DNA from: JADJOY01 sp046331705 [NCBI: bacterium]
GTDB taxonomy: Bacteria; JADJOY01
DNA length: 64,000 nt
Direction: 5' to 3'
NCBI GenBank assembly: GCA_046331705.1
Contig: JAXLQJ010000008.1
Location: forward strand, 124,001 to 188,000
Shown here in pieces: positions 1 to 10,052 of this stretch. Every line of letters begins with the position of its first letter. The stretch's first letter is position 1. The translations under genes were made by a program, and so were the position numbers. The notes under the pieces were generated by a model, which saw only the letters and a list, made by a program, of their open reading frames with translations, had not been told where the DNA came from and ran no database searches.

Positions 1-372
1 GAAGTAGCGTTCCTCGTCGAACACGCCGTAGTTGGGCAGCTTCACCTTGCGTCCGAAGCCACGCACCTCGCCGTCCGAGAGAATCGCCGCGGCGTTGAAC
101 ACGTCGTCCGCGAGCAGCGCCGTGCCCACGATCGCGGTCAGACCGCGCGTCGACTCCGCCAGACGCGCGAGGCTGTCCCGCGCCTCGGCGAGAAAATCCG
201 TCCGGAGCACCAGGTCCTCCGGCGGATAGCCGGTGAGCGCCATCTCGGGGAAGACCACCAGCTCGGCGCCCGCCGCGCGCGCCTCGGCGATGGCGGCGGC
301 GAGCCGTTCGCGGTTGCGGTCGAGCGCGCCAACCGTCGTGTTCACTTGAGCGAGCGCCACGCGCAATCGCAT
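1..372 (-). CDS. nadE: Glutamine-dependent NAD+ synthetase, N-terminal part (partial at window edge)
   Basis: Seen: 124 codons open to the window edge, starting at an ATG on the minus strand. The protein begins MRLRVALAQVNTTVGAL, followed by ELVVFPEMALTGYPPEDL and later GRKVKLPNYGVFDEERYF. Known: this is the start of the carbon-nitrogen hydrolase (glutaminase) domain of glutamine-dependent NadE. The Glu in FPE is the catalytic glutamate and the Lys in KVKLPNYG is the expected catalytic lysine. The glutaminase half passes ammonia to a C-terminal synthetase half that amidates deamido-NAD+ in the cytoplasm; that half lies outside the window. Another nitrilase-family amidase is possible, but the TGYPPEDL block is typical of NadE. 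It is divergent from the M16 peptidase, with about 145 bases between them. Confidence 0.85.
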   Translation of the reverse strand, partial: MRLRVALAQVNTTVGALDRNRERLAAAIAEARAAGAELVVFPEMALTGYPPEDLVLRTDFLAEARDSLARLAESTRGLTAIVGTALLADDVFNAAAILSDGEVRGFGRKVKLPNYGVFDEERYF

Positions 373-517
373 CGAACACCTCGCGTCGGGCCACCGGAGA
401 GAATTCACCGCCCCGCGCCGAAACTACCCGAGCGGGCCACCGCTCGGCGAGCCGTTTGGTGCCAGATCTCGCCCCACGGATACCGCTCCACGAGCGCCCT
501 CCGCGCGCCGAGGCGAG

Positions 518-2164
518 ATGCGCGCGCGGCGCCTGCTATGCTGCGCGCCCCCGTCGATGCCCGCCGTGATCTCCGCCGCCCCGTTCTCGAACCAATCCGC
601 GCGCTCGATCGGCGCGCGCGCGCGGCCGCGGCGCCCGGCGACGGCCATGCTCGCGCTCGCGGCGACGCTGCTGGCCGGCGGCGCGTCCGCGGAGGTGGCG
701 CCACCGTTGGCCGTGGCGCCGGCGCAGGCGGCCCCCAGCGCCCCGCGCCTCATCGACGTGCAGGCGTCCACGCTGCCCAACGGGTTGCGGCTCTGGCTGC
801 AGCCCACCCCGGGCAGCGGACTGGCGCACGTGCGTTTCGTGGTCCAGGCGGGCTCTGGCGTGGAACCCGAGAACGCCAACGGCGTCGCGCATTTCGTCGA
901 GCACATGCTCTTCGACCGCGAGACCGATCCCATCATCCACGGCCTCATCCAACGGCTCGAGGCGAACGGCGGCTACTACAACGCGTTCACCACCCTAGAC
1001 ATGACGTACGCCGTGGTGGACACGTTCGCCGCCGATCTGGAACCGTCGCTCGAGCTGGTGACCCGCTCGCTCGACGCCGGCCCCTTCACCCCCGAGCAGA
1101 TCGAGATCGAGCGCCAGATCGTCGGACGCGAGCTGAGCGAGAAGCAGGACGACGCGCTGCTGCTCGCCGTGCGCGGCCAGCTCTACGGTGACCAAGCGCT
1201 GGCGCGCCCCGAGGGCGGCACACCCGAATCCGTCGAGCGCATCAGCGCGCGTCAGCTGCGCTCGTTCTTCCAGGCGCACTATCGGCCGCCGGCGCTGGTG
1301 CTGATCGTGCTCGCCGATCGCAGCCCCGAGGAGATGCGCGCGGCCATCGACAAGACGCTCGGGCGGTTGTCGTGGTCGGGGCGCGCGCCAGCACCGTACG
1401 CGCCGCCCGAGCGCAACCCCGGCCCCATCCAGGTCGACGACGTCGAGCACACCGGCGCGCTGCTGCACGGCGTGGTCGCCTCGGGTGCGCGCGACGCCGA
1501 CTACTACCCGCTCTGGGTGCTGCAGGAGCTGCTCGAGATCCGCCTCTACGACCGCATCCGGGTGCACGGCGGCATGAGCTACGCGCCCTACGTCTACTTC
1601 ACGCCCAACCGCCACGAGGGGCTGCTCTACCTCTACGCCTCCGCCGACGACGCCGACTTCGCCGCCATCTCCGACGCGTTCGACAACGAGCTGAGCCGGG
1701 TGTCCACGGGCGAGATCGCGCAGGAGGAGATCCAGGAAGCGCGCCAGCGCGTCTCGAACCGTTTCCTGCGCGAGCATCAGGACGGCGAGGACCTGGCGAA
1801 CCACCTGGCGTGGCTCGCGGGTGTGCTCGAGCCGAACGAGCTTCCGCAAGATCCCATCGACGCGTTGCGACGGGTTTCGCGCAAGGAGCTGAAGCGCGTG
1901 GCCGATCGCTGGGGCGCCGAGGAATTCCGGATCGACGCTCGCTTCGCGACCGACCCAGGGAGCGAGCCCAAGCCCAGCCTGTGGAGCCGGCTCGCGGGCT
2001 GGGCGCTTCCCGCGGGCTGCGTGCTGGTGCTGCTCTTCGAGATCCTCATCTTCGCGCGGGTCCGTACCGTGGCCCGCGCGCTCACGGCGTCCTCCCGCGC
2101 TGCCAGCGCGCCGGCGCCACGGTCCGCGAGCGACGCGCCGGGGTCGTCCTCGCTGGCGGCGTGA
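518..2164 (+). CDS. M16 (pitrilysin/processing peptidase-like) zinc metallopeptidase with C-terminal membrane anchor
   Basis: Seen: 548 codons from the ATG at 518, which has a GAGG a few bases upstream. A second ATG at 647 begins a clean signal peptide (MLALAATLLAGGASA), so the mature protein is exported whichever start is used. The inverted zinc motif HxxEH is HFVEH at residues 125-129, and a downstream glutamate near residue 205 (VGRELSEKQ) fits the third ligand. An M16 C-terminal-like domain follows, then a hydrophobic segment (about residues 492-512) and a polar Ala/Ser-rich tail. Known: M16 peptidases cut peptides or process proteins. Inferred: the enzyme is held in the inner membrane by its C-terminal helix, facing the periplasm. 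The TM tail is not usual for the family. Confidence 0.85.
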   Translation: MRARRLLCCAPPSMPAVISAAPFSNQSARSIGARARPRRPATAMLALAATLLAGGASAEVAPPLAVAPAQAAPSAPRLIDVQASTLPNGLRLWLQPTPGSGLAHVRFVVQAGSGVEPENANGVAHFVEHMLFDRETDPIIHGLIQRLEANGGYYNAFTTLDMTYAVVDTFAADLEPSLELVTRSLDAGPFTPEQIEIERQIVGRELSEKQDDALLLAVRGQLYGDQALARPEGGTPESVERISARQLRSFFQAHYRPPALVLIVLADRSPEEMRAAIDKTLGRLSWSGRAPAPYAPPERNPGPIQVDDVEHTGALLHGVVASGARDADYYPLWVLQELLEIRLYDRIRVHGGMSYAPYVYFTPNRHEGLLYLYASADDADFAAISDAFDNELSRVSTGEIAQEEIQEARQRVSNRFLREHQDGEDLANHLAWLAGVLEPNELPQDPIDALRRVSRKELKRVADRWGAEEFRIDARFATDPGSEPKPSLWSRLAGWALPAGCVLVLLFEILIFARVRTVARALTASSRAASAPAPRSASDAPGSSSLAA

Positions 2165-2225
2165 GCGCGCGCCACGCCGGACGCGAGCGGCACCGCCGGC
2201 GATCGCGCCCGGGCCCCCAGGTCGA

Positions 2226-2678
2226 ATGACCGCCCCGTCGCCCGTCATCGACGTCGTGGCGGCGCTGGTGTGGCGCGAGGGGCGGCTGCTGGTCACGCAA
2301 CGACCCGCCGGATCCCATCTCGCGGGGCTGTGGGAGTTTCCGGGCGGCAAGATCGAGCGCGGCGAGACCGCCGAGGACGCGCTGGCGCGCGAGCTTCGCG
2401 AGGAGCTCGACCTGACCATCCGCATCGGACCGCTGCGCAGCGAGATCCTCCACGCCTACCCCGAGAAGACCGTGCGCCTGCTCTTCTTCGATTGCGCGTG
2501 GCTCGGCGGCGAAGCGCGCAACCTCGAGGTCGCCGACCATCGCTGGATCGAGCGGGCCGAGCTCGCGACGCTCGCGTTCCCCGCAGCCGATCGCGAGCTC
2601 CTCGCCGACCTCGCCGCGAGCTTCGGGCCGCGCGGCCACGACACGCACGCTTTGACGCGCGGCGCGGCGCGTCCGTAA
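2226..2678 (+). CDS. Nudix hydrolase, MutT-like (8-oxo-dGTP diphosphatase type)
   Basis: Seen: 150 residues with a complete Nudix box (GX5EX7REUXEEXGU) at about residues 39-61; its core reads ARELREELDL. The strand before it reads WEFPGGKIERGE, and the start MTAPSPVIDVVAALVWREGR is typical of MutT. Known: MutT-type enzymes hydrolyse oxidised nucleoside triphosphates, mainly 8-oxo-dGTP, to monophosphates and so limit transversions; other family members act on other nucleotide diphosphates. The exact substrate cannot be told from sequence. The gene lies 61 bases after the M16 gene in the same direction, so co-transcription is possible. Confidence 0.85.
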   Translation: MTAPSPVIDVVAALVWREGRLLVTQRPAGSHLAGLWEFPGGKIERGETAEDALARELREELDLTIRIGPLRSEILHAYPEKTVRLLFFDCAWLGGEARNLEVADHRWIERAELATLAFPAADRELLADLAASFGPRGHDTHALTRGAARP

Positions 2679-2723
2679 CATCCTCTTCACGTTGCCGTCA
2701 CACGGCGACGCGGGAGAGGACGA

Positions 2724-4067
2724 ATGAGCGATCGACTTCGCGTCGCGGTGCGCGTGCTGGCGTTTCCCCTCGCATGGCTCGCGCTGGCGCCCGTTACCGC
2801 ACGAGCCGATCACCGGCTCTCGACGGGGCTCACCGATCGCGAGCTGGCGACCCACTACGCACCGGTGATCTACCAGGACGTCGCCGACGGCCTCGACAAC
2901 GATCCAGCGAATTTCCGGCGCGACTTCCTCACCAACGTCGACTTCGACGGCAACTGGGACTCCCACGACAACGAGGAGAACCTGAAGTCCCGGGCGTTCC
3001 CGCTGCGTGCGTACGTCTACTTCGACGTGATCGAGACCGCGACCCATTATTGGATCGAGTATTCGTATTTCCATCCCGAGGACTGGAACTCGTTCGGTGG
3101 CACCGACCACGAGAACGACATGGAGAACGAGCGGGTCGTGGTGGAGAAGGATGGTTCCGCGTACGGTCGTTTTCTCGTCACCGACCTCAACGCCCACGGC
3201 TATCTGAACGCGTACACGGATCGTACCGACATCACGCGCGGCACTCCTTTCCCCGCGAACCAATACCGTTCCTACGGAGTCCAGTTCGAGAACGACGCCG
3301 GCAGCTTCTCGGAAACGTTCTCGGAATCGTTCTCCCACCTGCGCGTCTATCTCGAGCCCCAAGGACACGGCCCGGCGAGCTGCGCCGAGCAGCAACGCCC
3401 TGTCGGCTTCCTGAACAGCATCGAGTGCAACGCGGCGGGCGGCACGGACAAGGTGATCTATCGCGTCGCCGCCAACGGCAACCCGGCGCTCGCCCAGGAG
3501 CCCGACTACGCGATCATCGAGAGCGGCGTTCCCGCCCAGGTCGTGAGCTACGGGCTGCTCTCCGGTCACGAGGCGCTGTGGCCGCTGCGCCAGGCCATCG
3601 AAGGCGACGCAGGACAGCCGCGACTCTGGGACTCGGCGTTCGCTTACGCGCCGGGACGCAACGCCGACACCGACGGCGCCAACGATTTCACGCTCGCTTC
3701 CGCCGCCCAGCTCCGCCTCGGCGGCGAGTTCGCCGGCGACGAAGGTGGAGGCGGCGGGCTGCCACCGTGGGGGTTCGCGAGCGTGCCCGGCGTGCCCGCC
3801 GCCGGTGACTGGCTCTTCGATCCGGCCTACGCGACCGCCGTGCTCTACAACTTCGGCGCCGAGCACGCGACCGGGTACTGCAACTACCTCTTCAATCCGT
3901 ACCTGACCGATCTGCTGGCGACCGACGCGCCCACCAGCTGCGGAACCGTGGACGAGGGCTCGGGCGGCGGCTGCGACGTGGGCGGGTCGTCGAGTCCGGT
4001 GGGAAGCGCGCTAGCCGTGTGCGTCGGCGCGCTCGGGCACTGGGCGCGGCGGCGCCGCACGACGTGA
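2724..4067 (+). CDS. Secreted protein with MYXO-CTERM-like C-terminal sorting tail
   Basis: Seen: 447 residues with an N-terminal signal peptide (hydrophobic core after SDRLRVAVRV, cleavage near TARADH). A large acidic, aromatic-rich extracellular region contains HYAPVIYQDV and YWIEYSYFHPEDW. The C-terminus reads GGGCDVGGSSSP, then a short hydrophobic stretch, then ARRRRTT. Known: a Gly/Cys motif, one helix and an Arg cluster at the very end is the MYXO-CTERM arrangement used by Myxococcota for surface sorting. The N-terminal half loosely recalls Vps62/DUF946-like domains, which I cannot confirm. Inferred: a surface-anchored protein of unknown function. A GAGAGGA precedes the ATG. This is the last unbroken gene before the frame-broken block. 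Confidence 0.6.
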   Translation: MSDRLRVAVRVLAFPLAWLALAPVTARADHRLSTGLTDRELATHYAPVIYQDVADGLDNDPANFRRDFLTNVDFDGNWDSHDNEENLKSRAFPLRAYVYFDVIETATHYWIEYSYFHPEDWNSFGGTDHENDMENERVVVEKDGSAYGRFLVTDLNAHGYLNAYTDRTDITRGTPFPANQYRSYGVQFENDAGSFSETFSESFSHLRVYLEPQGHGPASCAEQQRPVGFLNSIECNAAGGTDKVIYRVAANGNPALAQEPDYAIIESGVPAQVVSYGLLSGHEALWPLRQAIEGDAGQPRLWDSAFAYAPGRNADTDGANDFTLASAAQLRLGGEFAGDEGGGGGLPPWGFASVPGVPAAGDWLFDPAYATAVLYNFGAEHATGYCNYLFNPYLTDLLATDAPTSCGTVDEGSGGGCDVGGSSSPVGSALAVCVGALGHWARRRRTT

Positions 4068-4093
4068 TTCGAGGTACGACGCGCGCATTCGCG

Positions 4094-4446
4094 CTACGAG
4101 CGCGGCGCGGGCGACGAGCCAGGCCGACACGGCATGCGGGCGCTCGCCTGACACGCGCGCTGCCAGTCGCGAATGCTGGCCAGCGCCTCGGCACGCATCT
4201 GCTGGACCTCCGACACGAGGAGCGCAAGCGTGCCAGCAGGACCGCAGATCCCCTCGAGCACCGAGGCGTCCACGAACGTGAGCGGCTCCGCTGGCCGCCC
4301 ACCGCCGGCGACACGCCGCGCCGAAGCTCCTCGCGTAGACCGGCGATCTCGACCACCACGCCGTGGACCGCCCGTGCGCGGCGCGGCGCAGCGGCCGCAC
4401 AGCAGGCTTCTGCGCGGCGGCGGCGCGACCAGCGGCTCGTCGAGGA
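4094..4446 (-). CDS. Unrecognised small protein (frame-broken)
   Basis: Seen on the minus strand: protein-like sequence in two frames. One contains VVVEIAGLREELRRGVSPAV; the next contains PLTFVDASVLEGICGPAGTL and LALLVSEVQQM, and ends PGSSPAPRS before a TAG stop at 4094-4096. I do not recognise a family. It lies just downstream of another unidentified minus-strand gene and, before that, a response regulator, so the three may form one operon with a signalling role. The start is uncertain because no ATG fits a single frame. Confidence 0.35.
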
Positions 4447-5040
4447 TCAGCTCAGGAACGGGATGCCGACGTTCTCGTCGCTACCCCGGCGCAAGCCCAC
4501 ACCGTGCTCACGTCGAGCTCCGGGGTGATCGATGCCGGCGACGTCCGCTCGCCGCGCAGGACCTCGACGGGCCGCTGCCGTCGAGGGCACGACTGCGAGC
4601 CGTGATCAGAAGCCGGCGCAGGTAACGGAACAGGGCCATGTCGATCGCCAGTAGCGAACGCGCCAGCGCATCGCACGACGTCGCATGCACGATGTGGTCG
4701 AGCGCGCCCGCGAGGATGCGCTCGCCGAGCGCCGAACCCGCGCGGCGAGGCCGCGTCCCGCGGCTGCGCGCCGCGATCGGAAACGCTTTCACCGGCGACC
4801 CGGTCCCATGCCACGCGCCGCACGATGGCATCCGCGCCGGCGCCGCGCGCCAACCAGATGCGGTAGCCGTGCGGATCGTGATGAGGACACGGCGCGCAAC
4901 GGGCACCGAGGTGGCCGTCGTGGTCCGTTCGGGTGGGACGAACTCCCGTGCCCGCCTGGTCCGCGCATGCGCTGCGCGCCCCCACACTCGCACGGGAAGA
5001 GCGGAAGCAGGCGAGGTCCCATCGGGCGGTCACCGCTCAC
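4447..5040 (-). CDS. Unrecognised protein in the response-regulator operon (frame-broken)
   Basis: Seen on the minus strand: a GTG at 5040 overlaps the stop of the upstream response regulator by four bases (GTGA). The reading begins PMGPRLLPLFPCECGG, and in other frames continues with PHGYRIWLARGAGADAIV, ILAGALDHIVHATSCDAL and AIDMALFRYLRRLLITAR. It ends SDENVGIPFLS before a TGA at 4447-4449. At least three one-base shifts are needed. The Cys pair near the start (CEC) may be part of a small metal or redox site. No family was recognised. The overlap with the regulator suggests translational coupling and a related signalling role, which is inference. Confidence 0.35.
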
Positions 5041-5623
5041 GGTGTCATCCGCACGTCGCGTGTAGGCGGCTCGACAGCGTGTCCACGCCCGCCGAGCACC
5101 GCTTCGATGCAGCCGAAGATCGCCGAGGCCCATGGGCTTCGTGAGAAACGCGCTGCCTCCGGCTGCCGCACCTCGTGGGGTGCTGCCGATCCGTCGACGC
5201 CTTGGGCGGCCGACATGGCGACAACCACAGGCGGGCGCGCGGGGACTCGGCTCGAATCTCGCGCATCAGGGTCAGCGTGCTTCCCCGCAGCTCGAGGTCC
5301 ACCAGGACCACGTCGAAGCGATGTTCGCGGCAGGCCCGGAGCACATCCACGCCGTCGCTCGCCTCGTGGACCTCGAAGCTGATCCTGCGCAGCACCGCCC
5401 AACATCGTCGGACGCTCGGATCGCCGTCGACGACCAGCACGCGTCGCGATTCGCGAGTCAGATGGCCGCTCCAACGGGGTTCGCATGGGCTCGGATCTCG
5501 ACCACGGCGACTGGCTCGTCCTCCGCCGCGAGCGAGGAGTTCGTCGCGGCGTGAACTTTCATCCGGCATCCGCCGACGAGCGATCGGGCGCTGCCCCGAT
5601 CTCGTGTCGAGCGGACCTGACAC
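5037..5623 (-). CDS. Response regulator receiver protein (frame-broken)
   Basis: Seen: a receiver domain beginning RRVLVVDGDPSVRRC, with the phosphoacceptor Asp in FDVVLVDLEL and acidic residues in VDGD. In a shifted frame the conserved lysine appears in FLTKPMGLGDL, followed by CIEAVLGG. It ends RDVRMTP before a TGA at 5037-5039. No output domain follows, so this appears to be a stand-alone receiver (CheY-like) rather than a DNA-binding regulator. The start is uncertain: an ATG lies at 5623, but the receiver itself begins near 5450. It lies back to back with the histidine kinase at 5698 and shares its upstream region, so the two may work together. Two or more frame breaks are needed. Confidence 0.65.
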
Positions 5624-5697
5624 GACGAGCGCTGCGCGGTTGCGTGGCCTATACTCGGGCGCGACCGCCTGCCCGACCGCTCGCGGCGCACGCGCTC

Positions 5698-7918
5698 ATG
5701 GCACCCAAGGCGACCTCGCGCACCACGCGCGCATCGAAACCGCGGCGGCGGCCAGCCCCCACGCGGAACCCGACGAGCGTCCTCCGGACCAAGCCGCGGG
5801 GCGAGGGGGACGCACGCTTCCAGGCGATCTACGAGAACGCAGCCACCGCCATCGGGATCACGGACCTGAGCCGCGGAACGTTCGAGCACTGCAATCCCCG
5901 CCTTCTGCGCGATGATCAAGGTACTCCAGGGCGGCTGGGGCGACTCCGTTCCGGTCGCTGATCACCCCGACGATCGTGCGGCCAACCTGGTCGAGGAGTG
6001 CTGAAGCTGCTGGACGGCGAGATCCGCTTCCTTCGTGATCGAGAATCGCTGCGTCACCGAGACGGGCGCCCCATCTGGGTCCGAAGATTCGTCTCACGCT
6101 CCCCGACTCCACGCGGGGCAGCTGCCCTGCCACCTCCTGGCCCTCGCCACGGACATCCTCGGAGCGCCGCCAGACCGAGGACAGCGCTGCGTGCCGGCGA
6201 GGCGCGGCTGCGATTCGCGCTGCGCGCCGCTGGCGGCAGCGCCAGGATTGGGATCTCACCCGGGACGATGCGTGGTGGTCGGACGAGATGTTCGAGCTGT
6301 GGGGAATCGCGCCGCGTGCGCGTCGACGGCGGCCGCATCGAGTCCATCGTGCCCAGGACCAGGACGCTTCCCGGGCGCGTGCATCGCGGACGCCCTCGCG
6401 CGTCGAAGCGACCTGCACTGCGAGTTCCGCGTCCGTCATCCCACGCTCGGCGAGCGCTGGATGGCGACGTTCGGCCGCCCGGTGGCGGACGCCGGGCGGC
6501 GAGCCGGCGCGGATGCTCGGCATCAGGTGGACGTACACGCACGCAAGCACGCCGAGGCCGAGGCGCGCGAAGGTGAGCGGCGGCTCCAGGCCTTCCTCGA
6601 GAACAGCGCGGTGGTCGCCTGGGATGAAGGACGAGACGAGGCGCTGCGTGTTCCTGAACCATGCTCAGGAACGTCTCGGCGGCTACGCCGGACTGGGTCG
6701 AAGAAGACCGACCTGGACCTCTTCCACCCGAGATCTGCTCCAGGCCGTTCCGACGGCACGACCAGGCGGTGATCGAAGCTCAGCAGGCGATCGAGGTCGT
6801 GGAGGAATCCTGCACACCGATCGGCGGGATCCGCCACGGTAAGCTGGCCAACAAATTCCCGTTTCACGCGGAAGACGGCACGCGCTTCGTCGGCGGATTG
6901 GCGGTCGACATCAGTGAGCGCGTGCGCGCCGAGCAAGGCCTGCGCGATCGCGAGAACCAGTTGCGCGCGTTCCTCGATGCGGCCACCGACGCGATCGTCG
7001 CCGTCGAGCCCGACAGCGCCATCGACTCCGTCAACCCGGCGACCGAGCGCTTGTTCGGCTACTGGCGCCGCCGAGTTGCTGGGACAGGATCTGTCGCCCT
7101 CTTGGCCGAGCGTTTCCCGCGGGGCGGCGCCGCGGCACCAGCCCGCCGCGCGGCGGCGCGCACCGAGATCGTGGAGCAGGCGCAAGGATGAGGTCGCCGG
7201 TGCCGATCGCGCTCACCACGGCATCGATGCGCGAGCACCACACGTTCGTCGCCAATCTGCACGATCTCAGTCGCCGCCGGGCGCAGATCGAGGTCCTCGA
7301 GATCTCGGCGCTCGAGCAGGGACGAATCGGACAGGGCTCCACGACGAGCTCGGCCAAGAGCTCACGGGTATCGGATTGCTCTCGAGCGCGCTCGCCAAGC
7401 GCCTCGCCGGGCGCCGGAGGGCGAGCTCGCCGCCAAGCTCGTCGCGAGCCTGGGTCGGGCGCGCAAGACGGTGCGCCCTCGCCCACGGCCTGGTGCCGAT
7501 GCGCGTCGAGCCGCAGACCCTCGGCGACGCGCGCTCGCCAGCCTGGTGGATCGGGTGCGCGACCAGAGCGGCGTCGACTGCACGTTCGAGGGTGCACCGG
7601 CCGCGATCGTGGTGGATGGGATCGCGGCGACTCACCTCTTCAACATCGCCCGCGAGGCCCTTCACAACGCGATCCGTCACGCGGACGCGAAGCACGTTCG
7701 GGTGACGCTCTGGCACGAGGACTTGGCGCCGTGACGCTGATCGTCGCGGACGATGGGCGCGGGCTGCCGCCGGATGCCGGTGAAGGCGCGGGCGGGCTCG
7801 GGCTGCGGCTGATGCGCAATCGTGCCGGGCTGATCGGGCGCGGCTCACGCTCCAGTCCGAGCGCGGCAAGGGCACGCGCGTCGCGTGCACGCTCGCCACG
7901 GCGGCCAGCGGTGGCTGA
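5698..7918 (+). CDS. Multi-PAS sensor histidine kinase, NarL-partner type (HisKA_3/HATPase) (frame-broken)
   Basis: Seen in several frames: an ATG at 5698, then a PAS domain with FQAIYENAATAIGITDLSRG. A second PAS region reads WWSDEMFELWGI, and a third contains LQAFLENSAVVAW. A fourth (LRAFLDAATDAIVAVEPDS then NPATERLFGY) follows DISERVRAEQGLRD. A HisKA_3 dimerisation segment contains LHDELGQELTGIGLL, where His is the expected phosphorylation site. The HATPase has LFNIAREALHNAIRHAD (N box) and VADDGRGLP then GLGLRLMRNRA (G boxes). It ends TAASGG at 7918. Known: such kinases sense small molecules or redox state and phosphorylate LuxR-type regulators. No membrane helix is visible, so it is probably cytoplasmic. 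The next gene is its likely partner. At least eight frame breaks. Confidence 0.75.
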
Positions 7919-8576
7919 GCCGGGAAGGCGCGCCGCGCGCAGCCGACGCGCCGACAGCCCGCCAGTGGTCGACGACCATCCCGTGGTGCGTGACGACAGC
8001 GGCCAGATGCGGCGCCGAACCAGACTTGGTAGTCTCGAGCGCACCGGTGATCCCGCCGAGGCGCTCACGCTGATCGCTTCCCAGCAGCCGGACCTGGCCG
8101 TCGTCGACATCAGCCTCGCCAAGCGCAGCGGCGGATCTCATTCGACAGATCCGCGCGCAGGGCCACACCGTCAAGATCCTGGTGTGGTCGATGCACCCCG
8201 GGTCGCTCGCGGAGCGCGCGCTGCGCGCGCAGAGCTACATCGAGAAGAGCTGCGGTCCCGAGGTGCTCGGCGCCATCCGCTCCCGTGCTCGCCGGCAAGG
8301 TCTACGCGGCTCCGCCATCACCGAACAGGTGCTCAAGCGCCTGGGAAGCGGGCCTCGTCGGGACGAGCGATCCGGGGTCGAGACCCTCTCCGATCCGCGA
8401 GCTTCACGCCTTCGAGCTGATGGGGGCCGGGCTCTCGACCGTCGAGATCGCGCCAGGCCTGTGCCTCAGCGTGAAGACCGTCGAGACCTACCGGGCGCGC
8501 ATCAAGGGCAAGCTCGGCCTCGCGACCTTCCCCGAGGTGATCCAGCACGCCGGCCTGGTTGCTCGAGCAACGCTGA
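7911..8576 (+). CDS. NarL/FixJ-family response regulator (receiver plus LuxR HTH) (frame-broken)
   Basis: Seen: the receiver begins with VVDDHPVVRD, has the phosphorylated Asp in QQPDLAVVDISLAKRSG, and the lysine in SYIEKSCGPEVLGAIRS. The C-terminal LuxR helix-turn-helix includes GLSTVEIAPGLCLSVKTVET then YRARIKGKLGL. A TGA at 8574-8576 closes a frame that follows the HTH. A GTG at 7911 overlaps the 3' end of the kinase gene, so translation is probably coupled. Known: NarL-type regulators are phosphorylated by HisKA_3 kinases and bind DNA as dimers. It converges on the flippase gene with about 30 bases between stops. Several frame breaks. Confidence 0.75.
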
Positions 8577-8605
8577 AGCGTCGCTCGCCGCCACCACGAC
8601 CGGTC

Positions 8606-10052
8606 TCACGCCGGCAACGGCAGCGGCGCGGCGGCGCGAGCAGCATCGGCACCGTGAGCGACCTCGCGCAGCGTCGCGGTCGCCTCGCGCGGCCACGCAC
8701 CGAGCGCAGCCAGCGCTGCCGCATACGCCGCGACGCCAGCGCCGGCGCGGATCAGCACGGGTCCGGGCACATGCACCGCGACGAGCGCTCACGGCGCTCG
8801 CCACGAGCACGCCGGGCCGTAGCACCCGCCACGGACCCTCGAGGCCGAGCTCGCGACCGGCGATCCGCGAATACGCGACCAGCAGCCCCGCTGCTTGCGT
8901 GGCGGAAAGCATCTGAGCGGCGCCCGCGTTCCAAACCACGGATCGACCATCAGATTGAGCAGGATGTTGCCAGCGGCGAGCGCCGCGGCGATGCGCGAGA
9001 GCTCGACCGTGCGGCCCAGCGCCAGGCGGCGCTCGCACGTACGACACGAAGATCACCGCCCCCACCACCATCCAGATGGCGGCGAAGGACGCGCCGCGGC
9101 CGCGCCAATCCGCGGGATAGAGCAGCGCCACGCCGGCATCAGCCAGCACCCGCGCCGCCCTGCCGCCAGCGGCACGGCGAGCGTCACCAGCACCACCAGC
9201 GTCTCGCGGTAGATGCGCTGCGCGCGCTCGCGGTCGCGGCCCGCGATGGCGGAGAAACGCGGCACTCGCGAGCGCCGCCAGCAGCACGCGAACGCAAGCG
9301 GGACTCGCGAGACGGCCTCGTACACGCCGACCTCGGCGCGCCCGGCAGATCTCCACAGCACCACCCGATCGCCCACCAGGTAGATCATCGAGGCGAGCGC
9401 CGAGCTCGGCAGCCACGCCTGGCGCGCCAGCAGCAGCGCGAGACGCGCGTCGAAGCGCGGCACCACGCGCCAGCGCGCCCGATGGACGCCGACAGTGAAT
9501 CCGCCTGCACCACCTCGGCGACACCATGAACCAAGCCCGCGCAACGGCCCCGTGGGCGAGCCACAGAGCGCGCCACCGAGCGCCAGCGTGGTCGAGCGCC
9601 CGAGATCGAGCAGCCCCCTTCCACACGAATTGCTCGTGCGCCGCGAACACCGCGCTCAACGTGCGTCGAAGCTGCCGAGCCACCAACCGCCGACCACCAG
9701 CCACACCGCCCGTCGCGACGCCAGGTCGGAACGAGCGCCGAGAGCACGGCCACGGCGACGAAGACTGACGCTGCCGTAAGAGCGCCTTGGCGACCAGCGC
9801 GGCGCCGAAGCGACGCGCCTCGCGACCATCGACGCGGGTAGTGCCCGGACCTGTTCATCGGATCGAGGCCACCGTCGCCGGGCTCGAAGCACATCGCGCC
9901 CACGGAGAGCGCGAGGCGAAGATCGCCGACGTCGGCGCGCGAGAGCACGTGGGTGAAGCAGAACCCGACGAATTGAAGGAAGCGCGCGGACACACCGCCC
10001 GCGAGCAGCAGCGCGGCGTTGGTGGCGACCCCCAGGCCGCGGCCGCGCTCAT
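8606..10052 (-). CDS. Polysaccharide flippase (Wzx/MATE-like) (frame-broken)
   Basis: Seen: the ATG at 10052 begins MSAAAAWG. In other frames follow [36 protein letters not shown] and [20 protein letters not shown]. Later come [19 protein letters not shown] and [19 protein letters not shown], and the protein ends APLPLPA at the TGA 8606-8608. Many hydrophobic helices alternate with short loops. Known: this pattern fits lipopolysaccharide or O-antigen flippases that move undecaprenyl-linked oligosaccharides across the inner membrane. It begins inside or directly at the end of the glycosyltransferase gene (ATGA overlap), so the two are probably one surface-polysaccharide operon. Many frame breaks. 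Confidence 0.7.

Noticed and set aside
346-1191. 281-residue open frame over the M16 gene
   Set aside because: Arg/Ala-rich shadow of the gene in the neighbouring frame, with no motifs.
995-2425. 476-residue minus-strand open frame
   Set aside because: Antisense to the M16 and Nudix genes; composition is the typical GC-driven shadow.
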